Shown: positions 1 through 8,496 of the stretch, piece after piece
Position numbering within the stretch: the first letter of the stretch is position 1
Layout: the number at the start of each line of letters is the position of its first letter
Assembly: GCA_036940085.1 (NCBI GenBank)
Contig: JALLBK010000042.1
Location: forward strand, 1-31,091
Reading direction: 5' to 3'
Source of the DNA: Discostella pseudostelligera
Taxonomy: Eukaryota; Bacillariophyta; Thalassiosirophyceae; Thalassiosirales; Thalassiosiraceae
DNA: 31,091 bases
The notes under the pieces: model-generated
What the model was told of the DNA's origin: nothing
What the model saw: only the letters and a program-made list of their open reading frames with translations
Database searches by the model: none
Made by a program: the position numbers and the translations under genes

Positions 1-244
1 AATGTGCCGCTGTCGTAGGAATAGGCGTTATATGCTCGAAAGAAAGTTTGCACTTAGATATTTTCGCGTGTTGCTAAATAAACGTTTTGCTTCTGCTGCG
101 TGTTTTACGGTAAAAAGATCGCCCGGCGAAAGAATCACCATCTCTGTCTCTGTTCCATCGACATTCATCCACTATCAATAAATCGAAAGTGGTAGTGCAA
201 TAACAACGGAATAGAAAACTCAACTGCGATTAGTTCATCAGCTC
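1..244. other. window edge, no gene seen
   Basis: This stretch lies downstream of the stop codon of the minus-strand Pop3-like gene. No open frame with recognisable protein content and no RNA gene is visible in it. It is probably the 3' flank of that gene plus the end of a neighbour outside the window. Confidence 0.4.
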
Positions 245-1164
245 TTACATCTTTGGAACTTTATTGATCGCATACGATACAAATGAATCAATGTCTTGGT
301 TTGTTTCTGTCCACTCCTCCTCTCGCTGTTTCTTCCTCTCCACGTCCTCCAAACTATCAATTTTATTGTCATCAACTGCTCCGGACAAATCTTCTCTCAT
401 CGATGATGATGATGATGATAGGATAAGTGCCACAGCCGCACATTTCATACCAAGCGCCTGTCCCAAATCCGAGGATGCCCTCCCGGGTAATACAAGTGTG
501 GGTACATTCAGATGACGTGAGAAGATTGTTATATGATCCAGAATAGAAGAAGGCGGACGAAGAACATCTTTGGATAGGAGTAGAAGTGATGGTTTGCTGG
601 AGATGCGAGCTTTTGTTGCATTGGTAGTGGTGGCGGAAGATGTTGTCGATTCAATCAGTAATTTTTGTTGTTGCAATTGCTGCCGATGATGTTGTTGTGC
701 ATATGCTTCCTCGAGTATTCGAGTGCATTGATTTGTGCCTACATATCATATCATTGTCATCAATAAATAGCGAATAGCGAACAGCAAAATGGTGAGTGTT
801 GGCTAAATGGATAGAAACGATGATCGATGATGCCCGAATTTGCAATTCTCAAAGCCGTCGTCGACATTTCTATCGACTCACCGACAATCAACCGCGATCG
901 TACGATAGTTGTGGCAAAGCTCTTCGATGAAGGAGATGAATCAGAAGCACCATCGGCAGCAGCAGAAGCACAGGCCACCCCGTCTTGAGCGTCGTCGCCG
1001 TCGCCGACGCTGCTGCCGCCGTTCGTCGTCTTACCCCTCTTTCTTTTTCGATTCTTCGTAGCATCAACAATCACCTTCGATGAAATTTCTTGCTTCAACC
1101 GTTCAAGCAAGACCATTTTCGCATCTTGCGATATCGGATAAACATTTGGGTTTGTTTGCTTCAT
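245..1164 (-). CDS. Pop3/Rpp38-like RNase P/MRP subunit (L7Ae/L30e fold), 2 exons
   Basis: Model complement(245..738, 882..1164), one intron of 143 bp (GTGAGT...TAG), 258 aa. The joined protein reads RLIVGTNQCTRILEEA across the splice. It then has a hydrophobic strand ending LLLLSKDVLRPPSSILDHI, and after that VPTLVLPGRASSDLGQALGM. These three blocks follow the order of the Rpp38/Pop3 branch of the L7Ae/L30e family (G-x-N-x-x-T-R-x-L-E, the K-D-V-x-P-P strand, and the final L-G-x-A-L-G). Those proteins bind RNA in nuclear RNase P/MRP, which matures tRNA and rRNA. Between the first two blocks lie a basic KNRKRKRGK patch and an acidic, Ser-rich insert. A Ser run near the C-terminus comes from a (GAT)n tract. 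The frame stays open upstream to an ATG at 1368 (326 aa), but that extension overlaps an E2F-like site and looks unlike protein, so the ATG at 1164 is preferred. Another L7Ae-family protein is the main alternative. Confidence 0.6.
402..420. repeat. (GAT)n trinucleotide microsatellite inside a gene
   Basis: About six GAT units in a row inside exon 2 of the Pop3-like gene. On the coding strand they encode a run of serines. Such tracts are common in low-complexity loops and tend to vary in length between strains. Confidence 0.8.
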
Positions 1165-1347
1165 GACGAATACGAATGTTCGTAGTAGGAGGCGAACGCG
1201 ACGGCACACATCATGGTCTATCTCTCGTTTTGGCTTGTTTTGTGTTGTGCGAGGCGAGGCGTGCAAGGCAAGAGTTTTGGAGGGAAATGCGACGCGAGAA
1301 CTTACACGTGGCTGGCAACAAATGAGTGGTGCATTCGCTAAGTAAGA

Positions 1348-1399
1348 TTTGGCGCGAGAGAACTTCAACTTGGCGCTGAGTCATCTCCCGCCCGCCAAA
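1348..1399. promoter_or_regulatory. E2F/DP-type sites in a divergent promoter
   Basis: TTTGGCGCGA lies on the plus strand at 1348-1357 and TTTGGCGGGC on the minus strand at 1390-1399. Both fit the E2F consensus TTTSSCGC or its TTTGGCGGG form. They sit between the Pop3-like gene (-, start 1164) and the oxygenase gene (+, start 1529). The same motif recurs exactly at several other gene starts in the window. Function is inferred from the motif only. Confidence 0.5.
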
Positions 1400-1528
1400 T
1401 CTTCTGCCAGCATTGGCATTGTTCCGCATTCCGCATTCCGCATCCTATGACAATGATATCCAGACAATCCAATGGACCACGGACATGAATTCATTGGTAG
1501 GGTGCAGCGGCCACCGACCACCATTGCC

Positions 1529-2806
1529 ATGATGCGCAAAACGACAGGGTTAATATTGTTGGTTATCTGCACTATTCATATCGTGCCGTCGCCGGGGTCA
1601 TGTTTCTTGGCCGTGCCAATTCAGCAACATCAACATCGCCAATATCAATATGCATCAGCGACGATGACGACGGCACTTTCAGTATCAGTATCCTCGGACT
1701 CCGATGGAGGAGAGAGTGAGGAGAAGCCATCTCGACGACAGGTCACAGGAGGGCGAAGAATAGCATCAGATAGACCTCGTCGACCACCGCCATCATCATC
1801 TACAACGAGAACTCGTGATCGAACAAGAGTAACGAAAGAAACAACTACTGCTGCAACCACAGAACGACGGAGAGCACCTCATCAATTTGATCACACAAAA
1901 GCCGATGCACGACCATTTCTCAATATCGATGCTGGAACATATACCAAAACTCAAAATCCTAATGAAGATGCGCCTGCCTACGTTTTCTCATGCGATAACA
2001 ATGATGATGATACAGCCGATCAAAATACTGCCAAGTTGATTCCACCTGGTACACACATACAATCCACATCCCTCGACAACTTGTTTCCAAACTTGAATTT
2101 TTCCTTCCACTTCAATTCAAACTCCACCTTTCGTAATGCACTACGAAATGCTATTCGTGAAGATATCTTTGATAGGACACCTTCATATGCACACATGTCA
2201 GAGAAGGCGCGCAGGATGTTATTGTTGCCAGATTCCTCATTGCAGGGATCGTGGAATTGCAACAATGAAGCTATCACTGATACAATCGATGTCGAGAATG
2301 GTAATGAAAGAAGAGAGAAGGAAAAATTACGGATGAAACAATTAACGCAGGTGCTCGCAGCACATTTCGGACCCAACGCACCCACTGGAGATGCATTCAT
2401 GACGACCATTGGCAATCTCTGTGGATCACATCCTTCCACTCATTGGATTGACATTGTCGGAATTATGGATCGTAAGATTTCCTATTCGTGGCATCAAGAC
2501 ACTGGTCGATCGCATCAGGGAAGCGATAGCACGCGTAGGACAGTATTGTTGGGGTTTCCGAGGGAAGATAATTACGACGGCACCGGGGTGTTTAGTCATG
2601 CTGTGAAATTAAAGTATGAACGCAATGCACCAATGGATCATCCGATCAATGAACCAATTGTATATCCGAATTTGGTAGTAGAGGATGAATTTGTAGTGAA
2701 GCCACGATATGCAATGGGACATGAACTTATCATGTTTCGGGATGTAGATATTTTGCATTCGGCACCGGAGGTTGCGTACCGCGCGAGTGTGATGAGATTC
2801 ATGTAA
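1529..2806 (+). CDS. 2-oxoglutarate/Fe(II)-dependent oxygenase-like protein with N-terminal signal
   Basis: Single exon, 425 aa from the ATG at 1529. The frame is open back to an ATG at 1472, but only the later start gives a classic signal sequence (MMRKTTGLILLVICTIHIV), followed by GSCFLAVP, which may be a degenerate plastid ASAFAP motif. A low-complexity Ser/Arg/Thr region follows to about residue 130. The C-terminal part carries a possible double-stranded beta-helix iron site: H322-x-D324 (in WHQD), H410 (in ILHSAPE), and R418-x-S (in YRASVMRFM). The H-x-D...H...R-x-S order and the roughly 90-residue spacing between the histidines fit 2OG oxygenases. The substrate is unknown. No close named family was recognised, so the call depends on the motif. 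It shares an upstream region containing E2F-like sites with the Pop3-like gene. Confidence 0.5.
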   Translation: MMRKTTGLILLVICTIHIVPSPGSCFLAVPIQQHQHRQYQYASATMTTALSVSVSSDSDGGESEEKPSRRQVTGGRRIASDRPRRPPPSSSTTRTRDRTRVTKETTTAATTERRRAPHQFDHTKADARPFLNIDAGTYTKTQNPNEDAPAYVFSCDNNDDDTADQNTAKLIPPGTHIQSTSLDNLFPNLNFSFHFNSNSTFRNALRNAIREDIFDRTPSYAHMSEKARRMLLLPDSSLQGSWNCNNEAITDTIDVENGNERREKEKLRMKQLTQVLAAHFGPNAPTGDAFMTTIGNLCGSHPSTHWIDIVGIMDRKISYSWHQDTGRSHQGSDSTRRTVLLGFPREDNYDGTGVFSHAVKLKYERNAPMDHPINEPIVYPNLVVEDEFVVKPRYAMGHELIMFRDVDILHSAPEVAYRASVMRFM

Positions 2807-2832
2807 TAGCTAACAACGATATTATGAATTAG

Positions 2833-3222
2833 CAACTCATAGTCACGTATCCCGATTCCAATTACCCCCACAAAGCTTCACATCAACGTCACCCCTGTTG
2901 GTGTTGGAACGTCTTCGGCTTTGCGAATTTCAAACAGTGGTGGAAAGCCATGAACAAGTTTGTACATGAGAGAGAAGCCGATGCGGTCCTATTAAGTGCT
3001 AGCATCTCCAATAGAAAAACACTGAAGACTCTTTTGATGGGCTAACTCCCATTTGTTGTTGTTCTTATTCATTTCCAACAAAAGTATACATCCTGTGACC
3101 ACCGTTTGCTCATCAAAATTGGATGCAAGGTATGGTTTGATGATTATATGCAGCCAATACTAGACTTGTCGCAAAGTGCGCGTGAAAGAATGATCTCCAA
3201 TTCCTGTTGCCATTTGGTATAA
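2833..3222 (+). pseudogene. decayed coding remnant with TIR-like segment
   Basis: One reading frame runs from just after a TAG at 2830 to a TAA at 3220, broken only by an in-frame TAA at 3043-3045. Before the break it reads FKQWWKAMNKFVHEREADAV and then an S-N-R-K-T-L-K-T-L-L stretch. After it come LLIKIGCKVWFDDYMQ and LSQSARERMISNSCCHLV. The second part resembles the alphaA-betaB-alphaB stretch of TIR domains (L-x-x-x-G-x-x-V-W-[FY]-D, then a helix ending before the next strand). The first part has amphipathic, protein-like composition. There is no start codon, the TIR core is cut short, and no rescuing intron was found. It is read as a broken, probably partly deleted gene; the TIR assignment is inference. 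Confidence 0.35.
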
Positions 3223-3350
3223 TGTACGTCCTTTCTCTACAGTTGATTTAGTACATGCTCATTATGATTCTATCTTCTTTTGCACAACATTACTTTCTAC
3301 ACATGCAATCCTTGCCCTTCTAGATACGCAAACTGCAAACTGTCTAATCT

Positions 3351-5104
3351 CTAATGGTCGACAATTGCTCCGATAACCGATGTCGCATCATGATTATTGT
3401 TCAATTCATGACCTTTCGAAGGCGACAGGTTGATTTCAGAACGGCCATCATCGTTGCTGTTGATAAGTGGAATGAGAAGATTCTCAGTTGACTTGCCGCG
3501 TGCGACTTTCACGGGTGAAACTTTGGTAACACTACTACCCGAGCGTACGATGCCAATGTTATTGGAGATGTTGGCCTGCGATGTGATTCCCATTTCAACA
3601 GCCTTGATTCCATCATCCAAACTAACTTTTGGATTGAATGGCTGTCCCTCTCTACTGTCATTGATGGCATCAATCAAGTATTTCCATTCAATTGCCGTCG
3701 AGCAGTAATGATACCCAGAATGCATTTCGGGAATGCTATCTGCAAAGTCATACACCTCTCCAAGATCCGAGCAGTCGAATATCTCTTCCGAGAAGGATTC
3801 TTGGGGTGGTGGTTTGCTCTTATCCTTCCATAGTCCTCCAGAAGTTGGCCGCTGATAGAGGAAGACTTTGTTTTCGGGTAGATATGCTGAATGAACGAGT
3901 CAGATGCGTCGGACAAAATGATACAGTGAGATAAGAGAACGACAAATCAATGCATATTCATTGCTCAGACAAGCGCACCTTCGAGTCGTCCTTTCATGCC
4001 GGTAACGATGATCTCTTCTTGATGACGCGAACCTTCGGCATACATGCATAGTTCGAGGCATCCAATTGTATGCTGTTGCACTTTACGATTGCGCGACGAC
4101 ACGTCACCCTCCGTAGTAGGATTACGTGTTGCGTTATTTGCATCCCGTGGCGCAAAGTCAAGGAGAACATATGCACTATCGATGATTGGAGTGACATCTT
4201 TGTCCTCGTGATCTTCGTATCCGTAGTGATCCCAAAGTAACCCTCGATGCACTGGATTGGACAAAGAATGATCGAGAGAGTTCTATTGAGCTCAAAAGCC
4301 AAGTCATAAATAATTAGAGAAACACTTCATCACATCATTGATTGTCTCACCTTTCGACACACAAGAATCCATCTCTTGTCCAGTAATCAAACGGAACAAA
4401 TCAAAGAAGTGACAACACTTCTCGACAAGGGTATCTCCCGATTTGTTAATATCCTTATTCCACTCTCCAATCTTGGACAAAAACGGATATCTATTCTCAC
4501 GAATGGCAACCTTTTTAATTGGCCCAACCTCGGGTAGTAGTTGAAGAAGTTTATTGATGGCTGGAATGAATCGGTATTCCATGGCCACCCAAATTCTGGC
4601 TTTCAAAGTATTGGAAGCACTCTTCAGCATCGCGACTTGATCTAAATTAATAGCCACTGGCTTCTCGACTAGGATAGCAATATCATATTGTCCCCAACGG
4701 AGGAGTTGAGGCGTGTGCATATAATTGGGAGAGGCAATAACTAGAAGATCGATGTTGTTGACATGTTCAAGGAGCTGATTCTCGTCATGGAATACGGTTG
4801 GCGGGGCCGCGTTCTCGTCGCCGCCTTCGTTGATCATCGACAAGGCCGTGTTGGTAGACGATGTCGTTGGGTCACATAGGAACTTGATTTCGAGATTTGG
4901 GTACTTTTGGATGTAGGATATGTGTTCTAAAAATGGAGGAGGCGTTTTTGGATGAATAGACGCGGCCGATCATGAGATGAGTTGTCGCAGAACTAAAGAA
5001 CAAAAATGTCAATCCCATCAACGGCGCGTACCTTGGCCCATCATTCCACAGCCAAGAATGGCAATGCGCAATGGCCGATCGGAGGAATGATGAGGGAGCT
5101 GCAT
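3351..5104 (-). CDS. Gfo/Idh/MocA-family NAD(P)-dependent oxidoreductase, 4 exons
   Basis: Model complement(3351..3886, 3979..4251, 4351..4926, 5032..5104), introns of 92, 99 and 105 bp, all at phase 1, 485 aa. The N-terminus has the Rossmann strand LRIAILGCGMMGQ (GxGxxG at 18-23). The family's EKP signature is present as LVEKPVA (112-114), and DTLVEKCCHFFDLFRL supplies the conserved helix with the catalytic-region His. The C-terminal sheet includes IIDSAYVLLDF and ELCMYAEGSRHQEEI, followed by EEIIVTG. Members oxidise or reduce sugars, inositols or similar polyols with NAD(P). The substrate cannot be read from the sequence. There is no signal peptide, so the protein is probably cytosolic. The start of exon 3 is a choice: the CAG at 4252-4254 keeps the frame and follows a pyrimidine-rich tract. 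The gene is divergent from the dioxygenase-AKR fusion, with 376 bp between start codons. Confidence 0.8.
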
Positions 5105-5480
5105 CTTTCTATATGATCTATTTGGAATACGATTGGTGGGCTTTCGAAGTTATTGATCGAGAGTTGATTTTATGACGGCTGCGTCGGCGTCGGCGGCGCC
5201 CTGGTCATGGTCTGGGCTGGGCGGGCGGCGGCGCGAAGAGGGCGGATGAGACTTTTGCGGGTCCGCCAATCCAACTCAAGAACACCTACGAACACATCGG
5301 AACAATTGGTCTATCGATTCCTCAGTACAAGTGTGTATCGTGGTGTCAAGAATTCCCAGGAATCGCGGAGATGACACCGACGATTCCTGAGATTCGAGCC
5401 AAAAATTTGGATCCGAATCCTTCTAGAAAGGACCGTGTAGTAGTAGAGCATTATCACTCTATCCAAAGCCTCCATCAACG
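5105..5480. promoter_or_regulatory. divergent promoter region, Gfo/Idh gene and dioxygenase-AKR gene
   Basis: Non-coding gap between two head-to-head start codons. It contains a GC-rich core (about 5180-5270, repeated GGCG/GTCGGC words) flanked by AT-richer DNA. No E2F-like 10-mer or CACGTG is present. No defined element can be assigned, but the layout would allow shared control of the two oxidoreductase genes. Confidence 0.4.
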
Positions 5481-8181
5481 ATGCGGGTAACGCGGCTACT
5501 AGAAGGGGCGAGTTCGGAGATCCATGCTTCGTTAAACCAAGAGCAATTTGTTTCACTCGTCGCGAAACACAAAGCGTTGTTGCTGCAATGCGATGAGGGT
5601 TCGGATCCACTTTCGGCCGATGACTTTGCGCAGTTTATGGAAGGTCTGCAATTGCAACATTATGAATATGTTGGGGGAGCAGGTGAGAGAGTTAGAACCT
5701 CGTCTTCATGTTATTTTCGTGGTATGATTTCTTATTTGAAGCAATTCTGATATTCTGTATCGTATCGCCGTCGCACCCACCAAATTGTTGCAGCACCGAG
5801 ACGTCTAATTCCAGTCAAAGCCAACGTCGAAGTTTATACCGCCAACGAGGCACCTCCGGATCAATTGATTCCTTTTCATCATGAGTTAGCACAGGTTGCG
5901 AATCCTCCTCAGTACATCTTTTTCTTCTGTGACTTGCCATCGGAGACTGGGGGAGAGACTGCATTGATTGATTCAACTTTAGGTGTGTGTGCGATTTTCA
6001 ATTAATCACGTCGCTGCATCGCGGCAGAATTATTTGAACTGTGCTCTCACAACTCTATGGGTAAAAATCATACCAGTTTATCGATATGTTGCAGATCATC
6101 ATCCGGAGTTCATGGAAAAGCTGAAGCGTCATGGTGGTGAGTTATTCCAAGTGTGCATTGTCAAAATGCTTATCACAACACTCTCACACTTACATTCTAC
6201 CGATGTTTCACTCTTTTAGCGAGATACAAGCGTACCATGCCTGCAGAGGATGACAAAGAAAGCCCAATTGGTAGGTCGTTTTATAACACATATCAAGTTA
6301 CCAGCAAGGACGATCTTGAGAAGAAGCTGAACAGCATTGAAGGTCTGGAGTATGAATGGACACCCGACGGTTCGCTCACTGTAATCACCGAGCCGATTCC
6401 AGGTGAGTAACAAACTGCAATTCTGCATTGGGCCTGAGCAATTCATCGTCGTTTGACTCATTCGGTATGGTCTTTCGTCGCTCTTCCTGTAGCCGTGAAA
6501 ATGATCGAGCAGCAGCATGGTCATGCAATTTATCAATGGACGTTTCATAACTCTGTGATTGCCGCATTTGTGGGATGGCAAGATTCGCGAAATGATCGTA
6601 CCAAGGCTGTGCGATTTGGTAACAAGTGAGTGGATGTTATTGACATGATTCTTTTTAGACAGCAGCGAGGATATTAATGCGCTCTCCTTGTTCTCTTTAG
6701 TGATGAGATGGACCAAGAAGTCTTGGGTGCGATCGCGAAATTCATGGATGAGAATAAGGTGTCCTACAAGTGGAAAAAGGTAACTGCCAATGCTATCATG
6801 CTTATCATATCTTGTCCACACTTTACTTACTCAGTGTTGCGTTGTTATTTTAGGGAGACGTCTTTGCCATCAACAATCGGTGAGGTCGAATTATTTATTG
6901 TAACTCTTTTGCACAGCACAGGAAAATTCACCAAATTTTCCACACCTCGCGATGAACAGGCTGGTCATGCATTCACGAAACTCGTTTACTGGCCCAAGGA
7001 GGGTTTACGCGTCGATGTTTGGAGATGTAACGGAGATAGGCGCAGTAAAACGAGATGGGGTTGGTCAGGTGATCAATGATTTTTCCGCGTTGAATGTTCG
7101 GGACCCGACTACATTTGGAATGTGGCGACTAGGTGGTGACCCATCGGAAACAGTGTACAATGCAATCAAAGCCGGCTATCGTCGATTTGACTCCGCTTGT
7201 GACTACGGGAACGAGGTGCTCACGGGAAAAGGAATACGTCGTGCGATAGATGACGGTATTGTGACGCGAGACGAACTGTACATTACCACCAAGCTCTGGA
7301 ACACGTACCATCACCCAGATCACGTTCCTCTTGCACTCGACAGATGTCTGCAAGATCTAGGGCTGGGGTATGTTGACGAGTTTCTCATTCACTTCCCTAT
7401 TTCTATGGAGGTAAGAATCTCATCGATTTTGAATTCATATCATGGTCGACGAGCAAACTAACTCGTCGTTTCGACAGTTTGTACCATTTGACGAGAAGTA
7501 CCCTCCTGAATGGCTGAACATGAATGGCGAAATGGTTCTGGTGAAGAACGATATCACTGCAACTTGGAAAGCTATGGAGGATCTCGTGACTTCAGGTAGG
7601 TGATGGTCGACCCTATTTTTGCGTAAGAGTACCGTGCATGGGAACTAACTCTCCGCGACCGTCATTTATCTCTCTTTCTAGGTACAACTCGCTTCATTGG
7701 ACTGAGTAACTTCAACTGTCAGCACATTCGTCAGGTCTTGAGTACTGCGAAGATTCGGCCTACTAGCCTTCAGATTGAATGCCATCCGCATCTTTCTCAG
7801 AGTAAGCTCATTCGGTTTGCACGAGATTCGGGTATTCGAGTGTCTGCATTCTCTCCTCTTGGCGGAACTTCGTACATTAGCTTGGACATGGCAACGGGAG
7901 ACGACCTACTTTTTGAGAATTCATCCGTCGTTGGGATTAGTAAGAAGTACAATAAAACTGCAGCACAGGTAATGCTGCGTTGGTCCATTCAGAGGAATAC
8001 TCTTCCTATCAGCAAAAGTAGCAGTTTTGAAAGAATGCAAGAGAATCGAGCAATTTTCGACTTCTACTTGACGAAGGAAGAGATGGATTCTATTGACAGC
8101 TTGAACAAGAATCGCCGTTACAACGATCCTGGTGAGTTTTGTGAAGCGGGTATGGGAACATTCTGTCCAATCTATGAGTGA
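5481..8181 (+). CDS. fusion: TauD/clavaminate-synthase-like dioxygenase + aldo-keto reductase, 10 exons
   Basis: Model join(5481..5682, 5794..5982, 6095..6136, 6220..6402, 6493..6625, 6701..6779, 6854..6879, 6960..7410, 7478..7595, 7682..8181), nine GT-AG introns of 67-112 bp, 640 aa. Residues 1-308 are a TauD/TfdA-type Fe(II)/2OG oxygenase closest in feel to the plant clavaminate-synthase-like At3g21360 group. The iron ligands are H96-x-E98 (in IPFHHELAQV) and H289 (in LVMHSR), with the 2OG-binding R298/R299 in GPRRVY. Residues about 330-640 are an aldo-keto reductase of the xylose-reductase type. Its tetrad D362, Y367, K396, H429 has the family spacing (5, 34, 67), and the cofactor loop is PISKSSSFERMQ. 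A linker of about 25 residues joins them. Exon 8 alone encodes both H289/R299 and D362-H429, so the fusion does not depend on splice prediction. No targeting peptide is seen. Exon 7 is only 26 nt. Substrates are unknown. Confidence 0.85.
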
Positions 8182-8496
8182 AAGGAATGGTTCGAGTTCG
8201 ACGTTCGGCGTAACTCGCAAATAGATTACTTGCAATACCGATCGGCCATGCCTGCAATGATAAAATAGTAGATCAATGATAGATTGCCTTCTTCGATCAA
8301 TCAATTGTCACTGCGAGAGCAAATCCTCCATCATCAAGTACCATACTCACTGTACTACTTTATTTGGCGGGAGAGGGCGAGTCCGCATTACTTTTGGCGG
8401 GAGGTCTACACCGTCATTTTTGGCGGGAGAGTGAGGATACACCGTCGCGTCAGTCAAATCCACCGGTTCAACATCGGCATATCGTTCCACTTGACC
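8182..8496. other. intergenic region holding the CSP41-like promoter
   Basis: The first part is the 3' flank of the dioxygenase-AKR gene. The last 140 bp carry three E2F-like sites ahead of the CSP41-like start codon. The frame is open upstream of that ATG, but the extra sequence contains the promoter motifs and lacks a signal peptide, so it is not counted as coding. Confidence 0.6.
8363..8428 (+). promoter_or_regulatory. three tandem E2F-type sites (TTTGGCGGGA)
   Basis: Exact TTTGGCGGGA at 8363-8372, 8393-8402 and 8419-8428, all in gene orientation, spaced 30 and 26 bp. They end 125, 95 and 69 bp before the ATG of the CSP41-like gene. The sequence equals the classic animal and plant E2F/DP binding site. 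Three copies in 66 bp is far above chance. The binding protein is inferred. Confidence 0.6.

Noticed and set aside
2875..2960. Frame reading LHINVTPVGVGTSSALRIS, reminiscent of thiamine-binding (MTH1187-like) proteins
   Set aside because: Only about 25 residues before a stop, with no continuation. A different frame in the same place gives a much longer protein-like stretch.
4252..4300. Apparent frameshift or stop between the Gfo/Idh exon pieces
   Set aside because: A 99-bp intron using the CAG at 4252-4254 and GTGAGA at 4345-4350 restores frame and family sequence. The nearer TAG acceptor gives the wrong phase.
5311..5610. Minus-strand frame overlapping the start of the dioxygenase-AKR gene
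   Set aside because: Composition is random-like, and it overlaps exon 1 of a well-supported gene.
6880..6959. Alternative acceptor at the first CAG near 6916 for dioxygenase exon 8
   Set aside because: It would not produce the conserved strand with the distal iron ligand. The CAG at 6957-6959 gives NNRLVMHSR in frame.
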